Assembly: GCA_034933145.1 (NCBI GenBank) | Contig: JAYFOA010000037.1 | Span: forward strand, 1-10,453 | Direction: 5' to 3' | Length of the DNA: 10,453 bases | Origin: UBA4644 sp034933145 | GTDB lineage: Bacteria; Bacillota; Clostridia; Oscillospirales; Butyricicoccaceae | Shown here: positions 1 through 6,623 of the stretch, one piece after another | Position numbering within the stretch: the stretch's first letter is position 1 | Layout of the letters: every line of letters starts with the position of its first letter | The notes under the pieces: model-generated | The model's database searches: none | The model's input: only the letters and a program-made list of their open reading frames with translations | Told to the model about the DNA's origin: nothing | Position numbers and translations under genes: made by a program

Positions 1-1014
1 GTCTTCAGTGCCAAGGCTTTGCCGGACGGAACGTACAAATTTGTCCGGCCCGAGGACGAATGTGCTCATAGCCTCCAGCCGATCCACGAGAGCCCCGTCG
101 TTGATCTGGCTGTCACAGCCGATCTGGCGTGCAAAGTCAACACCGGCACCATTGGCTGCACAGATAGATCGGACGAACTGTTCAATTTCTGCGGCTAAAC
201 GCTCACGAACGGCCTGGTCCAGCGTACGAAACATTACGTTCAGCGTGACTTCATCGCAGATGATATTCGCCGCTTCGCCGCCGTGAAAAGTACCGACGTT
301 CAGAGCCACCGCTTCGGAAGGAGCCACACGACGGCTGCATAAACCGTACAGGCCGGTGACCAGCAGGCTGGCCACATAAATGGCATCCACTCCCTCCGAA
401 GGAGAAGCACCATGGGATTTTTTGCCGCGGACAGTGATGGAGAACCGATCGCTGCAGGCATTGACACCGTCTTTTTTAGCACTGAGGGTTCCCGCCGGCA
501 GATGCTCTTCCACATGCACGCCGAATACAGCATCCACATGGGGCTGCTCCATGCAGCCAGCGGAGATCATCCGTTTGGCACCGCCGTCGCCTTCTTCGGC
601 CGGTTGGAAAAGGAGCTTTACAGTTCCGGAAAAACAACCGCGCATTTCCTGCAGCACCGCTGCCGTACCCAATAGAATGGCGGTATGGGCATCATGACCG
701 CAGGCATGCATAATACCCTGATTTTGTGAAGAGAAAGGAAGGCCGGTTTGTTCCGATAGCGGCAGTGCGTCCATATCGGCCCGCAAGCCGACAGCGCCGC
801 CTGCGCCGCCGGCCCCTCGGATGATTCCCATCACTGCGGTCATATGAGGAAACGTATGGTATTCGATGCCCAGCCGATTCAGCTCGGTCTGCACCATCAA
901 AGAGGTTTCAAATTCTTTGTCCGACAGTTCCGGATGCTGATGAATATGCCGGCGGATATGAACTGTGTGTTCCAGATAAGCGTCACAAAGCCTGCAGATT
1001 TGTTGTACGTCCAT
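1..1014 (-). CDS. M20-family metallopeptidase / N-acyl amino acid amidohydrolase, 3' end outside the window
   Basis: The frame is open for 338 codons from the ATG at 1014 to the window edge, with no stop. It matches the M20D group of two-metal amidohydrolases (hippurate hydrolase, N-acyl-amino acid and aminobenzoyl-glutamate hydrolases), which cleave amide bonds in the cytosol. Visible motifs are HPEL (27-30), DMDALP (80-85), HACGHDAHT (103-111; metal ligands C105, H107), QPAEEG (137-142; E140 is the likely general base, E141 a ligand), GVH (H167) and the dimerisation-domain KKSHGASP (198-205). The visible end, GTED, looks like the family's G-x-EDF motif, so only about 50 residues, with the last metal-binding His, should be missing. 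The start has a strong GGAGG at 1021-1025, six bases away. The gene follows the small membrane-protein gene by 97 bases with no clear terminator, so co-transcription is likely. The exact substrate cannot be read from the sequence. Confidence 0.95.
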   Translation of the reverse strand, partial: MDVQQICRLCDAYLEHTVHIRRHIHQHPELSDKEFETSLMVQTELNRLGIEYHTFPHMTAVMGIIRGAGGAGGAVGLRADMDALPLSEQTGLPFSSQNQGIMHACGHDAHTAILLGTAAVLQEMRGCFSGTVKLLFQPAEEGDGGAKRMISAGCMEQPHVDAVFGVHVEEHLPAGTLSAKKDGVNACSDRFSITVRGKKSHGASPSEGVDAIYVASLLVTGLYGLCSRRVAPSEAVALNVGTFHGGEAANIICDEVTLNVMFRTLDQAVRERLAAEIEQFVRSICAANGAGVDFARQIGCDSQINDGALVDRLEAMSTFVLGPDKFVRSVRQSLGTED

Positions 1015-1111
1015 AAAACACCTCCCGGCGGTTACTTTATGGTAAAAATTCACAGAGAGCTGAGATTTCCTGTTTTTCCTTCCTGGTTAGCCAAATATTG
1101 AACGAAAATGG

Positions 1112-1399
1112 TCAGCCATTATTTTTAGCTGCGGCCTCCCGCTGCTGGTCCAGCTTGCGATTGCGGAACCAGAGCGCCGTATCGACGGAAATCATGACCA
1201 GGTTGAGAATATACAGATACAGCACGATGTCGTTACTGTAAAGCACCTTATGAATAATACCGGAAATATAGCCGATGGTGACGGCAATCTGAAACATCAG
1301 GCTTTTTCCAACGGCTGTACGGGCATGCCAGGATTTGTAGATGTTCATCGGCCAGGCGGCCCCAAAACAGATCAGCATGATGGCCTCGAATACGCTCAT
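1112..1399 (-). CDS. Small three-helix membrane protein, PQ-loop/SemiSWEET-like
   Basis: This 95-residue protein is almost entirely membrane-embedded. Segments lie at about residues 3-19, 36-52 and 58-77, and the tail is charged (RNRKLDQQREAAAKNNG). The pattern WPMNIYKS near 16-23, followed by basic residues and a GYISGIIHK stretch (43-51), resembles PQ-loop/SemiSWEET half-transporters, which dimerise to form a solute pore. The assignment rests on size, topology and this motif, and the classical PQ dipeptide is not present. The frame stays open upstream to about 1816, but that extension has AT-rich, low-quality composition. The ATG at 1399 fits family length and has GGGAG at 1411-1415, 11 bases upstream. 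It is the likely first gene of a unit with the M20 amidohydrolase and diverges from the LysR gene. Transport of a sugar, amino acid or hydrolysis product is only a guess. Confidence 0.75.
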   Translation of the reverse strand: MSVFEAIMLICFGAAWPMNIYKSWHARTAVGKSLMFQIAVTIGYISGIIHKVLYSNDIVLYLYILNLVMISVDTALWFRNRKLDQQREAAAKNNG

Positions 1400-1742
1400 T
1401 GTGTGATTATCTCCCTTATACCATGTTGCAGACAAGAAAAAAGCCGCCGCCGAGCTAAGAATCTCGGATCTATATGGTTTTATGAAAAGATAAATCCGAC
1501 AGTCAATTCCGGGCACTGCCATATCCAAAAAGAATAGATGATCGTTCCTGTGCTGCACGGATATATTCTCAGCGATGCCGTGAGAAAAGTCAAGCCCTGT
1601 TCCGATGTTTTTTGCCGGTGATTGTAAGGTTTTAAACCATGCGTATACGAATCTGCACATGGCGTAAATTTTTATCATATTATTGCGCCACAAAAAAATG
1701 CTAATTTTCTGAAAGAACCATAAAAAATATTTATACACGCTA
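1400..1742. other. Divergent intergenic region between the small membrane protein and lysR
   Basis: No convincing gene lies here; an open frame on the minus strand is AT-rich and fits better as upstream DNA. On the minus strand a weak promoter can be proposed: TTGACT (1506-1501), a 17-base spacer, and ATAAAA (1483-1478). Downstream of it, before the membrane-protein start, is a 5-bp GC hairpin (CCGAG at 1467-1463 pairing with CTCGG at 1454-1450), then seven bases and a run of six T (1442-1437). This has the look of a poor intrinsic terminator or attenuator. Towards lysR the DNA becomes strongly AT-rich. Confidence 0.4.
1720..1734. promoter_or_regulatory. Possible LysR-type binding box (T-N11-A dyad) upstream of lysR
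   Basis: ATAAA (1720-1724) and TTTAT (1730-1734) form an inverted repeat with a five-base centre, giving the T-N11-A pattern (T1721, A1733) known for LysR-type boxes. Its centre is about 16 bases upstream of the lysR -35 element, a sensible place for autoregulation. The DNA is very AT-rich, so a chance dyad is quite possible. Confidence 0.3.
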
Positions 1743-1771
1743 TTGATCTGTAAAAATATGGATGATATGAT
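1743..1771 (+). promoter_or_regulatory. Predicted sigma-A promoter of the lysR gene
   Basis: TTGATC (1743-1748) is followed by a 17-base spacer and TATGAT (1766-1771), preceded by TG one base upstream (extended -10). Transcription would start near 1778, giving a leader of about 26 bases that carries the purine-rich GGAAGGA (1785-1791) before the ATG at 1804. Confidence 0.6.
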
Positions 1772-1803
1772 TAGAAAAACAGTCGGAAGGAAGCGGATAA
1801 GAT

Positions 1804-2691
1804 ATGAATTTGACATATTACCGCAACTTTATAGAAATTGTTGAGTGCGGAACTATTTCTGCAGCTGCGAGAAAATTGCTGTTGGCACAACCTGCGCTCA
1901 GCGCCCAGCTTAAGGCGATGGAGCGGGAGCTTGGAGCCGAACTGCTGGAACGCACGGCACGGCAGGCGATACCGACTGACGCAGGACGTATTTTGTATGA
2001 AAAGGCAAAGAGCATGCTTATGCTACAGGATGTAGTGGAGAAAGAAATTGCGGCCTGTGTTCGTGGAAGCCGCGGAACGCTATGGCTTGGAATGTCGCCG
2101 GCGCTGCCCGATGCATTGCTGACCACCTTACTTACCGATTTTCATCAAAGGCATCCGGAAGTAGTTTTTGAGCTGTTTGAGAATAATTCAGATCAGGTGG
2201 TAGAGCTGATAAAGAGTGGGATTGCGGAGATAGGGCTGATCCGCACATCGGGTGTTCCCAACCCGATTCTGGAGACTGTGCTGACGGTAGAAGAACATCT
2301 CACGGCGGTCTATCGGCGAGGAAATCCCTGGCTTTCCTCCGCTATCCGGGAAGTCCCGCTGCGAATGCTGCGGGATGTGCCACTCAGCGTATCACGCGGA
2401 TTTCGAAAAGTATTGGAAGATGCCTGCACAGAACTTCGGTTCACGCCAAATCTGCTGTCGGTTGGCACTTCCCGCGCGGCTACTCTGTTGTGGGCAGAAC
2501 AAAATGCGGCGGTGGCAATTGTGGTGGATTCGGATATGGAGCCGCATCAAAACGGCGATCTGTGCTTCCGGCCGCTGCGGGGCAACCAAATGCAGACAAA
2601 TCGGGCGTTGGTTGTTTTAAAAAATCGTAGGCTTTCGGCTGTGGCACAGATTTTTATAAATTATTGCAGCTCACACACATTTTTAAGATAG
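1804..2691 (+). CDS. LysR-family transcriptional regulator
   Basis: This 295-residue protein has the usual length and layout of a LysR-type regulator. The N-terminal winged helix-turn-helix spans about 1-60, with the typical run from GTISAAARKL (16-25) to QPALSAQLKAMERELG (29-44). A linker helix follows (65-88), then a periplasmic-binding-like effector domain from about residue 90 (GTLWLGMSPA) to the end. Such proteins act as tetramers, bind T-N11-A dyads, and activate target genes on binding a small co-inducer while usually repressing themselves. The gene lies between the divergent membrane-protein/amidohydrolase unit and the co-oriented peptide transporter, so both are candidate targets. 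The effector is unknown; a peptide, amino acid or acyl-amino acid would suit the neighbours. The ATG at 1804 begins the normal N-terminal helix, so no other start is needed. Confidence 0.95.
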   Translation: MNLTYYRNFIEIVECGTISAAARKLLLAQPALSAQLKAMERELGAELLERTARQAIPTDAGRILYEKAKSMLMLQDVVEKEIAACVRGSRGTLWLGMSPALPDALLTTLLTDFHQRHPEVVFELFENNSDQVVELIKSGIAEIGLIRTSGVPNPILETVLTVEEHLTAVYRRGNPWLSSAIREVPLRMLRDVPLSVSRGFRKVLEDACTELRFTPNLLSVGTSRAATLLWAEQNAAVAIVVDSDMEPHQNGDLCFRPLRGNQMQTNRALVVLKNRRLSAVAQIFINYCSSHTFLR

Positions 2692-2725
2692 GAGAGGCTT
2701 GATATATAAAATAAAGCTATGTAAG

Positions 2726-2740
2726 ATATTAAAAAAATAT
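2726..2740. promoter_or_regulatory. Possible LysR-type binding box upstream of the opp promoter
   Basis: ATATT (2726-2730) and AATAT (2736-2740) form a 15-bp dyad with T2727 and A2739 separated by 11 bases, the generic LysR box pattern. It lies just upstream of the opp -35 element and overlaps an A/T tract (perfect 14-bp palindrome at 2733-2746) that could equally serve as an UP element. The AT-rich context makes the call tentative. Confidence 0.3.
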
Positions 2741-2742
2741 AT

Positions 2743-2771
2743 TTTTCATGGCAGGTTTGTTATGCTATATT
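2743..2771 (+). promoter_or_regulatory. Predicted promoter of the opp operon, with flanking inverted repeat
   Basis: TTTTCA (2743-2748), a 17-base spacer and TATATT (2766-2771) form a sigma-A-type promoter. TG at 2763-2764, one base before the -10, makes it an extended -10. The expected transcription start is near 2778. A perfect 9-bp inverted repeat, TTTCATGGC (2744-2752) and GCCATGAAA (2780-2788), overlaps the -35 on one side and the start site on the other, so it could be an operator. Confidence 0.6.
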
Positions 2772-2777
2772 GCAGGC

Positions 2778-2898
2778 AAGCCATGAAACTGTACAAAAAC
2801 AAAATCGGATACATTGGCTAAATTGTGCAAAATAACGTATTTGTAGTTAGCCATTTTGTCAGGCTTCAGTTTCATGAAAAAATGAGGAGGAAAGGTCC
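2778..2898 (+). promoter_or_regulatory. Structured 5' leader of the opp operon mRNA
   Basis: The roughly 120-base leader contains nested complementary segments: CATGAAACTG (2782-2791) with CAGTTTCATG (2867-2876), ten perfect pairs; ACAAAA (2793-2798) with TTTTGT (2854-2859); TGGCTAA (2815-2821) with TTAGCCA (2847-2853); and CAAA (2828-2831) with TTTG (2840-2843). The outer stem closes eight bases before the Shine-Dalgarno GAGGAGG (2884-2890). It matches no riboswitch class that I recognise and has no terminator T-run, so any control would act on translation or stability. Short reading frames also occur: 12 codons at 2783-2821 and six codons at 2882-2902, the last overlapping the binding-protein ATG. 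Confidence 0.45.
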
Positions 2899-4587
2899 AT
2901 GAAAAAGACTCTGTGCCTGCTTTTAGCCGCTATATTTATTATTGGCATGGCGGCCGGCTGCAGCGGTAACACCGGAACCACCGGCGGAGACACCTCGGAT
3001 GGCGGTACGACAGCCAATAGTACTGCCAGCGGCAGTGACACCGGAAATTCCAACGCGAAGCTGAAGATCATTTCCTATGCGAATGGCGGAGAACCTCCTG
3101 TACTTGAGCCTGTCATGAGTAACTATGCCAAAACCTCCATTCTGGTATATAACCTTTTCTGCGGTCTGTGCCGTATCGGTGCGGATGGAAAAGCGGAATT
3201 GGCCTATGCCGAGTCTTATACCGTCAGTGACGATGGCCTGGTCTGGACATTCAAGCTTCGTCCGAATGCCAAATTTTCCGACGGCAGCGAGCTGACGATG
3301 TTTGATTTCGAAAAAGCGTTTAAATATGTTCTTGATCCCGCAACCGGAGCCCCCGGAAACTCTCTAAAATACTATGTAAAGAACGCGCAGAATTATAATG
3401 AAGGGAAATGCACTGCAGATGACGTCGGCTATCAGGCCTTGGATGCCAATACACTGCAGGTAACACTGGAAAACCCGACGCCTTATCTGCTTGACCTTGC
3501 CTGCACCTATATTCCGTTAAAGGTTGATGAAATTAAAGCCAACTCCAATTGGCACAAAGATCCCTCTACTTATATTGGAAACGGGGCATTCCGCGTCAAG
3601 GAACTCAATCCGCAGGTCAGTGTGGTTATGGAGAAAAACCCCTATTATTTTGATGCGGACAACGTAAAGATAGACCAAGTCAACTTTATGTTCATTGACG
3701 ATCCGGCGGTGGAACTGCAGGCTTATAAAGACGGTACAGTCAATGTCCTGGACGACCTGAATGCAGAGGCGATCGCCACTTATAAAAATACCAGCGAGTA
3801 TACTTCTGTTTCAAAGATTGGCTGCAAATATCTGACTTTTAACTGCGCGCATGTCACCGATGCCCGGGTCCGCAAGGCTATGGCGCTGGCATTGGATCGC
3901 AAAACCATTATTGATAATATCCTGGGCCTGACTTATAAGCCGGCCACCGGGCTGGTGCCTTACGGCATTCATTGGGGAGACGGACAGTATCGTGATAAGG
4001 CGGGCGATCTTCTGACTGAAGATGTGGCGACAGCGCAGCAGTTGATGGCCGATGCGGGTTATCCGAATGGTCAGGGGTTCCCAAAGCTGAAATTTATTAC
4101 CCAGAACAATCAGGAAGATATTGATACGGCCCAGGCGATTCAGGCTATGTGGAAAACCAATCTGGGTATTGAATGTGAAATTGTGACCTATGAATCCGCA
4201 GTCTACTGGGATGTGTTTGATACCGAGGATTGGGATGTTGGCCGCGATGGCTGGACCGGCGACTTTGACGACCCGAATACGAACCTGTTCCTGTGGGAGG
4301 CTTATCGCGAAGTCAATACGGACGGAACGCTGAAAGACGCTCGTTGGTACAATGTTCCCAATTCCATTGCATACGATGAAATCATGCAACAGACCTATAC
4401 AGAACTAGACTCGGAAAAACGCATGAATTTGTTTGTAGAAGCGGAAAAAACCATTCTTGATGATATGCCTGTAATTCCGCTCTTCTTCTATGATGACTCG
4501 ATTCTCTGCAAACCGGATGTCACCGGCGTATTGAAAAGCTATATCGGCCACGTTTTCTTCCAATATGCGGATGTTAAGGTTGACTAA
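2899..4587 (+). CDS. oppA: Oligopeptide ABC transporter substrate-binding lipoprotein (SBP family 5)
   Basis: This 562-residue lipoprotein captures peptides outside the cell and delivers them to the permease. A signal peptide (KK at 2-3, hydrophobic to about 19) ends in a lipobox-like MAAGC, making C21 the lipidated residue. A flexible Gly/Ser/Thr/Asp linker follows (22-52). The rest has the family 5 pattern: a VSDDGLVWTFKLRPNAKFSDG stretch near 109-129, a long ligand-binding lobe, and near the C-terminus VIPLFFYDD with the final strands. The length fits OppA/DppA proteins. The start is set by GAGGAGG at 2884-2890, eight bases upstream. It is the first gene of the A-B-C-D-F operon and is separated from oppB by a stable hairpin, which usually allows more binding protein than permease. 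Peptides are the most likely ligands, but nickel and glycans are also bound by this family. Confidence 0.95.
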   Translation: MKKTLCLLLAAIFIIGMAAGCSGNTGTTGGDTSDGGTTANSTASGSDTGNSNAKLKIISYANGGEPPVLEPVMSNYAKTSILVYNLFCGLCRIGADGKAELAYAESYTVSDDGLVWTFKLRPNAKFSDGSELTMFDFEKAFKYVLDPATGAPGNSLKYYVKNAQNYNEGKCTADDVGYQALDANTLQVTLENPTPYLLDLACTYIPLKVDEIKANSNWHKDPSTYIGNGAFRVKELNPQVSVVMEKNPYYFDADNVKIDQVNFMFIDDPAVELQAYKDGTVNVLDDLNAEAIATYKNTSEYTSVSKIGCKYLTFNCAHVTDARVRKAMALALDRKTIIDNILGLTYKPATGLVPYGIHWGDGQYRDKAGDLLTEDVATAQQLMADAGYPNGQGFPKLKFITQNNQEDIDTAQAIQAMWKTNLGIECEIVTYESAVYWDVFDTEDWDVGRDGWTGDFDDPNTNLFLWEAYREVNTDGTLKDARWYNVPNSIAYDEIMQQTYTELDSEKRMNLFVEAEKTILDDMPVIPLFFYDDSILCKPDVTGVLKSYIGHVFFQYADVKVD

Positions 4588-4618
4588 ACCAGTCCGCTAC
4601 ATGCGTTCTTAAGCATGC

Positions 4619-4655
4619 TGGCCTCCGCCCGCAACCGGCGCGCGGACGGAGGCCA
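4619..4655 (+). terminator. Strong intercistronic hairpin between oppA and oppB
   Basis: TGGCCTCCG (4619-4627) pairs perfectly with CGGAGGCCA (4647-4655). After one mismatch the stem continues with CCGC (4629-4632) and GCGG (4642-4645). Only a short T-stretch follows, so it is more likely a partial terminator or an mRNA-stabilising structure that favours oppA than a full stop. A shorter CATGC/GCATG hairpin lies just upstream, and a perfect CCGGCGCCGG palindrome (4673-4682) just downstream, before the oppB start. Confidence 0.6.
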
Positions 4656-4699
4656 TTTGAAATGATGAATTTCCGGCGCCGGGGAAACGGTGAACGATC

Positions 4700-5626
4700 A
4701 TGCTAAAATATATATTGAATCGTGTTTTGGCTGCGCTTTTATCCATGCTTGTACTGGTCACGATTACCTTTTTCCTGATGCATGCGGTACCCGGCAGCCC
4801 ATTTAATCCCAGCGAGCAGAAGAACGTTCCTGCCGAAATTCTGGCCCAGATCCAGGAAAAATATGGGCTGAATCAGCCGATATGGAGACAATATCTAAAC
4901 TATATGAATAATCTTCTTCACGGAGATTTGGGCGAATCTTTTAAGAAGATCAATTATACTGTCAATGAGCTGGTGCTGGGCGGATTTCCTGTTTCAGCAA
5001 AACTGGGTGCATGGGCAATTTTATTTGCGCTAGCCGTCGGCATTCCACTGGGCATCATTTCCGCACTGAAGCGGGGTGGATGGATGGATTGGTTTTCAAT
5101 GATCATCGCCACTATTGGTATATCGGTACCAACTTTTATCATCGCGGTGCTGATGATGTTTGTGTTCGCCATGAAACTTGGCTGGCTTCCTGTGTTTGGC
5201 TATGGGACGTGGAAGCACCTGGTGATCCCAGTAACTTGTCTGGCGCTGTCCCCAATTGCCTACATCACCCGACTGATGCGTTCCTCCATGCTTGAGGTCT
5301 CGCAACAGGACTATATCCGCACTGCCCGGGCAAAGGGCGTGCCTGAATTCACCGTTATTGCAAAACATGGAATACGCAATGCTGTTTTGCCAGTGGTCAC
5401 TTATCTCGGACCGCTGGTAGCAGGCCTGTTGACCGGCAGCTTTGTCGTTGAACGCCTGTTTATGCTTCCCGGCATGGGCCGCTACTTTGTTACTGCTGTC
5501 AATGACAGGGATTATTCCGTTATTTTAGGCCTGACGATTTTTTACGGCGGATTTTTGATGCTGTGCATCCTGCTGGTGGATATTGCTTATGCAATTATCG
5601 ATCCTCGGGTCAAATTTACGGAATAG
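4700..5626 (+). CDS. oppB: Oligopeptide ABC transporter permease, OppB/DppB type
   Basis: This 308-residue inner-membrane permease forms half of the translocation path. Its opening (MLKYILNRVLAALLSMLVLV) and the HAVPGSPF motif after the first helix are typical of OppB/DppB. About six transmembrane segments are visible, near residues 9-30, 98-121, 133-156, 172-188, 233-252 and 275-300. The EAA loop that docks on the ATPases runs from about 201 to 232 (QQDYIRTARAKGV and onward to HGIRNAVLPVV). The ATG at 4700 follows GGTGA at 4689-4693. A CCGGCGCCGG palindrome just upstream could partly hide this weak ribosome site. The gene ends 10 bases before oppC. Confidence 0.95.
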   Translation: MLKYILNRVLAALLSMLVLVTITFFLMHAVPGSPFNPSEQKNVPAEILAQIQEKYGLNQPIWRQYLNYMNNLLHGDLGESFKKINYTVNELVLGGFPVSAKLGAWAILFALAVGIPLGIISALKRGGWMDWFSMIIATIGISVPTFIIAVLMMFVFAMKLGWLPVFGYGTWKHLVIPVTCLALSPIAYITRLMRSSMLEVSQQDYIRTARAKGVPEFTVIAKHGIRNAVLPVVTYLGPLVAGLLTGSFVVERLFMLPGMGRYFVTAVNDRDYSVILGLTIFYGGFLMLCILLVDIAYAIIDPRVKFTE

Positions 5627-5636
5627 AGGGGAAAGC

Positions 5637-6611
5637 ATGAGTAAGAAGATCAATATGTTTCCGCCGGTGTCACCCGCCCTCTATGCAGTGGACGATCCAG
5701 ACATCGGTGACGACCTTTTTCGTCCGCTTTCTGAAGATGAGAAGCAGACCGATGTAATCAATAGGCCCAGTGTTTCCTATTGGGAAAATACGCGGAATAA
5801 GCTGAAAAAAGATCCGTTGGCCATGATTGGCTTTGTAGTAATTACGATCATGATCCTGCTGGCCATTTTTGGACCGATCATCCGGCCCTATACCTATGAC
5901 GGACAGGATTATACCGCCATCAATCAGACACCCAACGCAATCCACTGGTTCGGAACCGACAAATTCGGCCGCGATCTGTTTGTCCGTATTGCCTATGGCG
6001 CGCGGATCAGCCTGACCGTTGGCTTTGCCGCTGCCGCCATCAATATGGTCATTGGTGTGCTGTACGGGGGCATTTCCGGTTACGCTGGCGGAATGACAGA
6101 CATGATTATGATGCGGATTGTGGATATTATCAACGCGATCCCGTCACTGCTTGTTATCATTTTGGTTATGGTGTTCCTGGGCGCAAATATGAAAAGTATT
6201 CTTATAGCATTGTGTCTGACCTACTGGATTGGCACGGCGCGGCAGGTGCGCGGACAGATACTGTCTATCAAGAATCAGGATTTCGCCTTGGCGGCCAAGG
6301 TGGTAGGAGAGAGCAATTTCCGGATTTTGCTTCATCATCTGGTGCCCAACAGTATGGGGCCGATCATTGTCACGGTGACGTTTCTGATTCCACAAGCAAT
6401 TTTTTATGAGGCGTTCCTGTCCTTCATCGGCATTGGTATTTCTGTACCTGTGGCAAGTTGGGGCACACTGGCAAACGATTCACTCGCAAATATGAACATG
6501 TATCCGCATCTAATGCTGTTTCCAACGCTTGCGATCAGCCTTACCATGTTTGCTCTTAACTTTATTGGCGATGGCCTGCGCGATGCGCTTGATCCGCGCC
6601 TGAAGAAATAG
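5637..6611 (+). CDS. oppC: Oligopeptide ABC transporter permease, OppC/DppC type
   Basis: This 324-residue second permease pairs with OppB. A cytosolic N-terminal tail of about 60 residues, with an acidic patch (DDPDIGDD at 19-26 and SEDE at 32-35), precedes the first helix (61-80). The conserved periplasmic-side signature WFGTDKFGRDLFVRIAYGAR follows at 104-123. Further helices lie near 126-147, 165-182, 186-200, 243-268 and 293-312. The EAA loop spans about 213-241 (NQDFALAAKVVGES and onward to HHLVPNSMGP). The C-terminus LGDGLRDALDP-type motif is present as FIGDGLRDALDPRLKK (309-324). The start is the ATG at 5637 with GAGGGG at 5626-5631; an in-frame upstream start inside oppB would add an 18-residue extension unlike the family. 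It lies 10 bases after oppB and 12 bases before oppD. Confidence 0.95.
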   Translation: MSKKINMFPPVSPALYAVDDPDIGDDLFRPLSEDEKQTDVINRPSVSYWENTRNKLKKDPLAMIGFVVITIMILLAIFGPIIRPYTYDGQDYTAINQTPNAIHWFGTDKFGRDLFVRIAYGARISLTVGFAAAAINMVIGVLYGGISGYAGGMTDMIMMRIVDIINAIPSLLVIILVMVFLGANMKSILIALCLTYWIGTARQVRGQILSIKNQDFALAAKVVGESNFRILLHHLVPNSMGPIIVTVTFLIPQAIFYEAFLSFIGIGISVPVASWGTLANDSLANMNMYPHLMLFPTLAISLTMFALNFIGDGLRDALDPRLKK

Positions 6612-6623
6612 GGGGTGGGCGAT

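Noticed and set aside
1437..1467. Attenuator-like hairpin plus T-run in the leader of the small membrane-protein gene
   Set aside because: The stem has only five pairs and is seven bases from the T-run, which is not a normal intrinsic terminator; the promoter upstream is also weak. It is kept only as a remark on the intergenic region.
1400..1816. A 139-codon N-terminal extension of the 95-residue membrane protein on the minus strand
   Set aside because: The extension is AT-rich, has no family-like pattern, overlaps the lysR promoter and start, and the internal ATG at 1399 has its own ribosome site and gives the expected size.
1087..2853. Shared octamer TTGGCTAA upstream of the M20 gene and in the opp leader
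   Set aside because: An eight-base match is expected fairly often in 10 kb on two strands, and in the opp leader it is better explained as one arm of the RNA stem.
3811..4389. A 192-codon minus-strand frame inside oppA, and other long antisense frames within the opp genes
   Set aside because: They are shadows of clearly coding plus-strand genes, with no family pattern or ribosome site.
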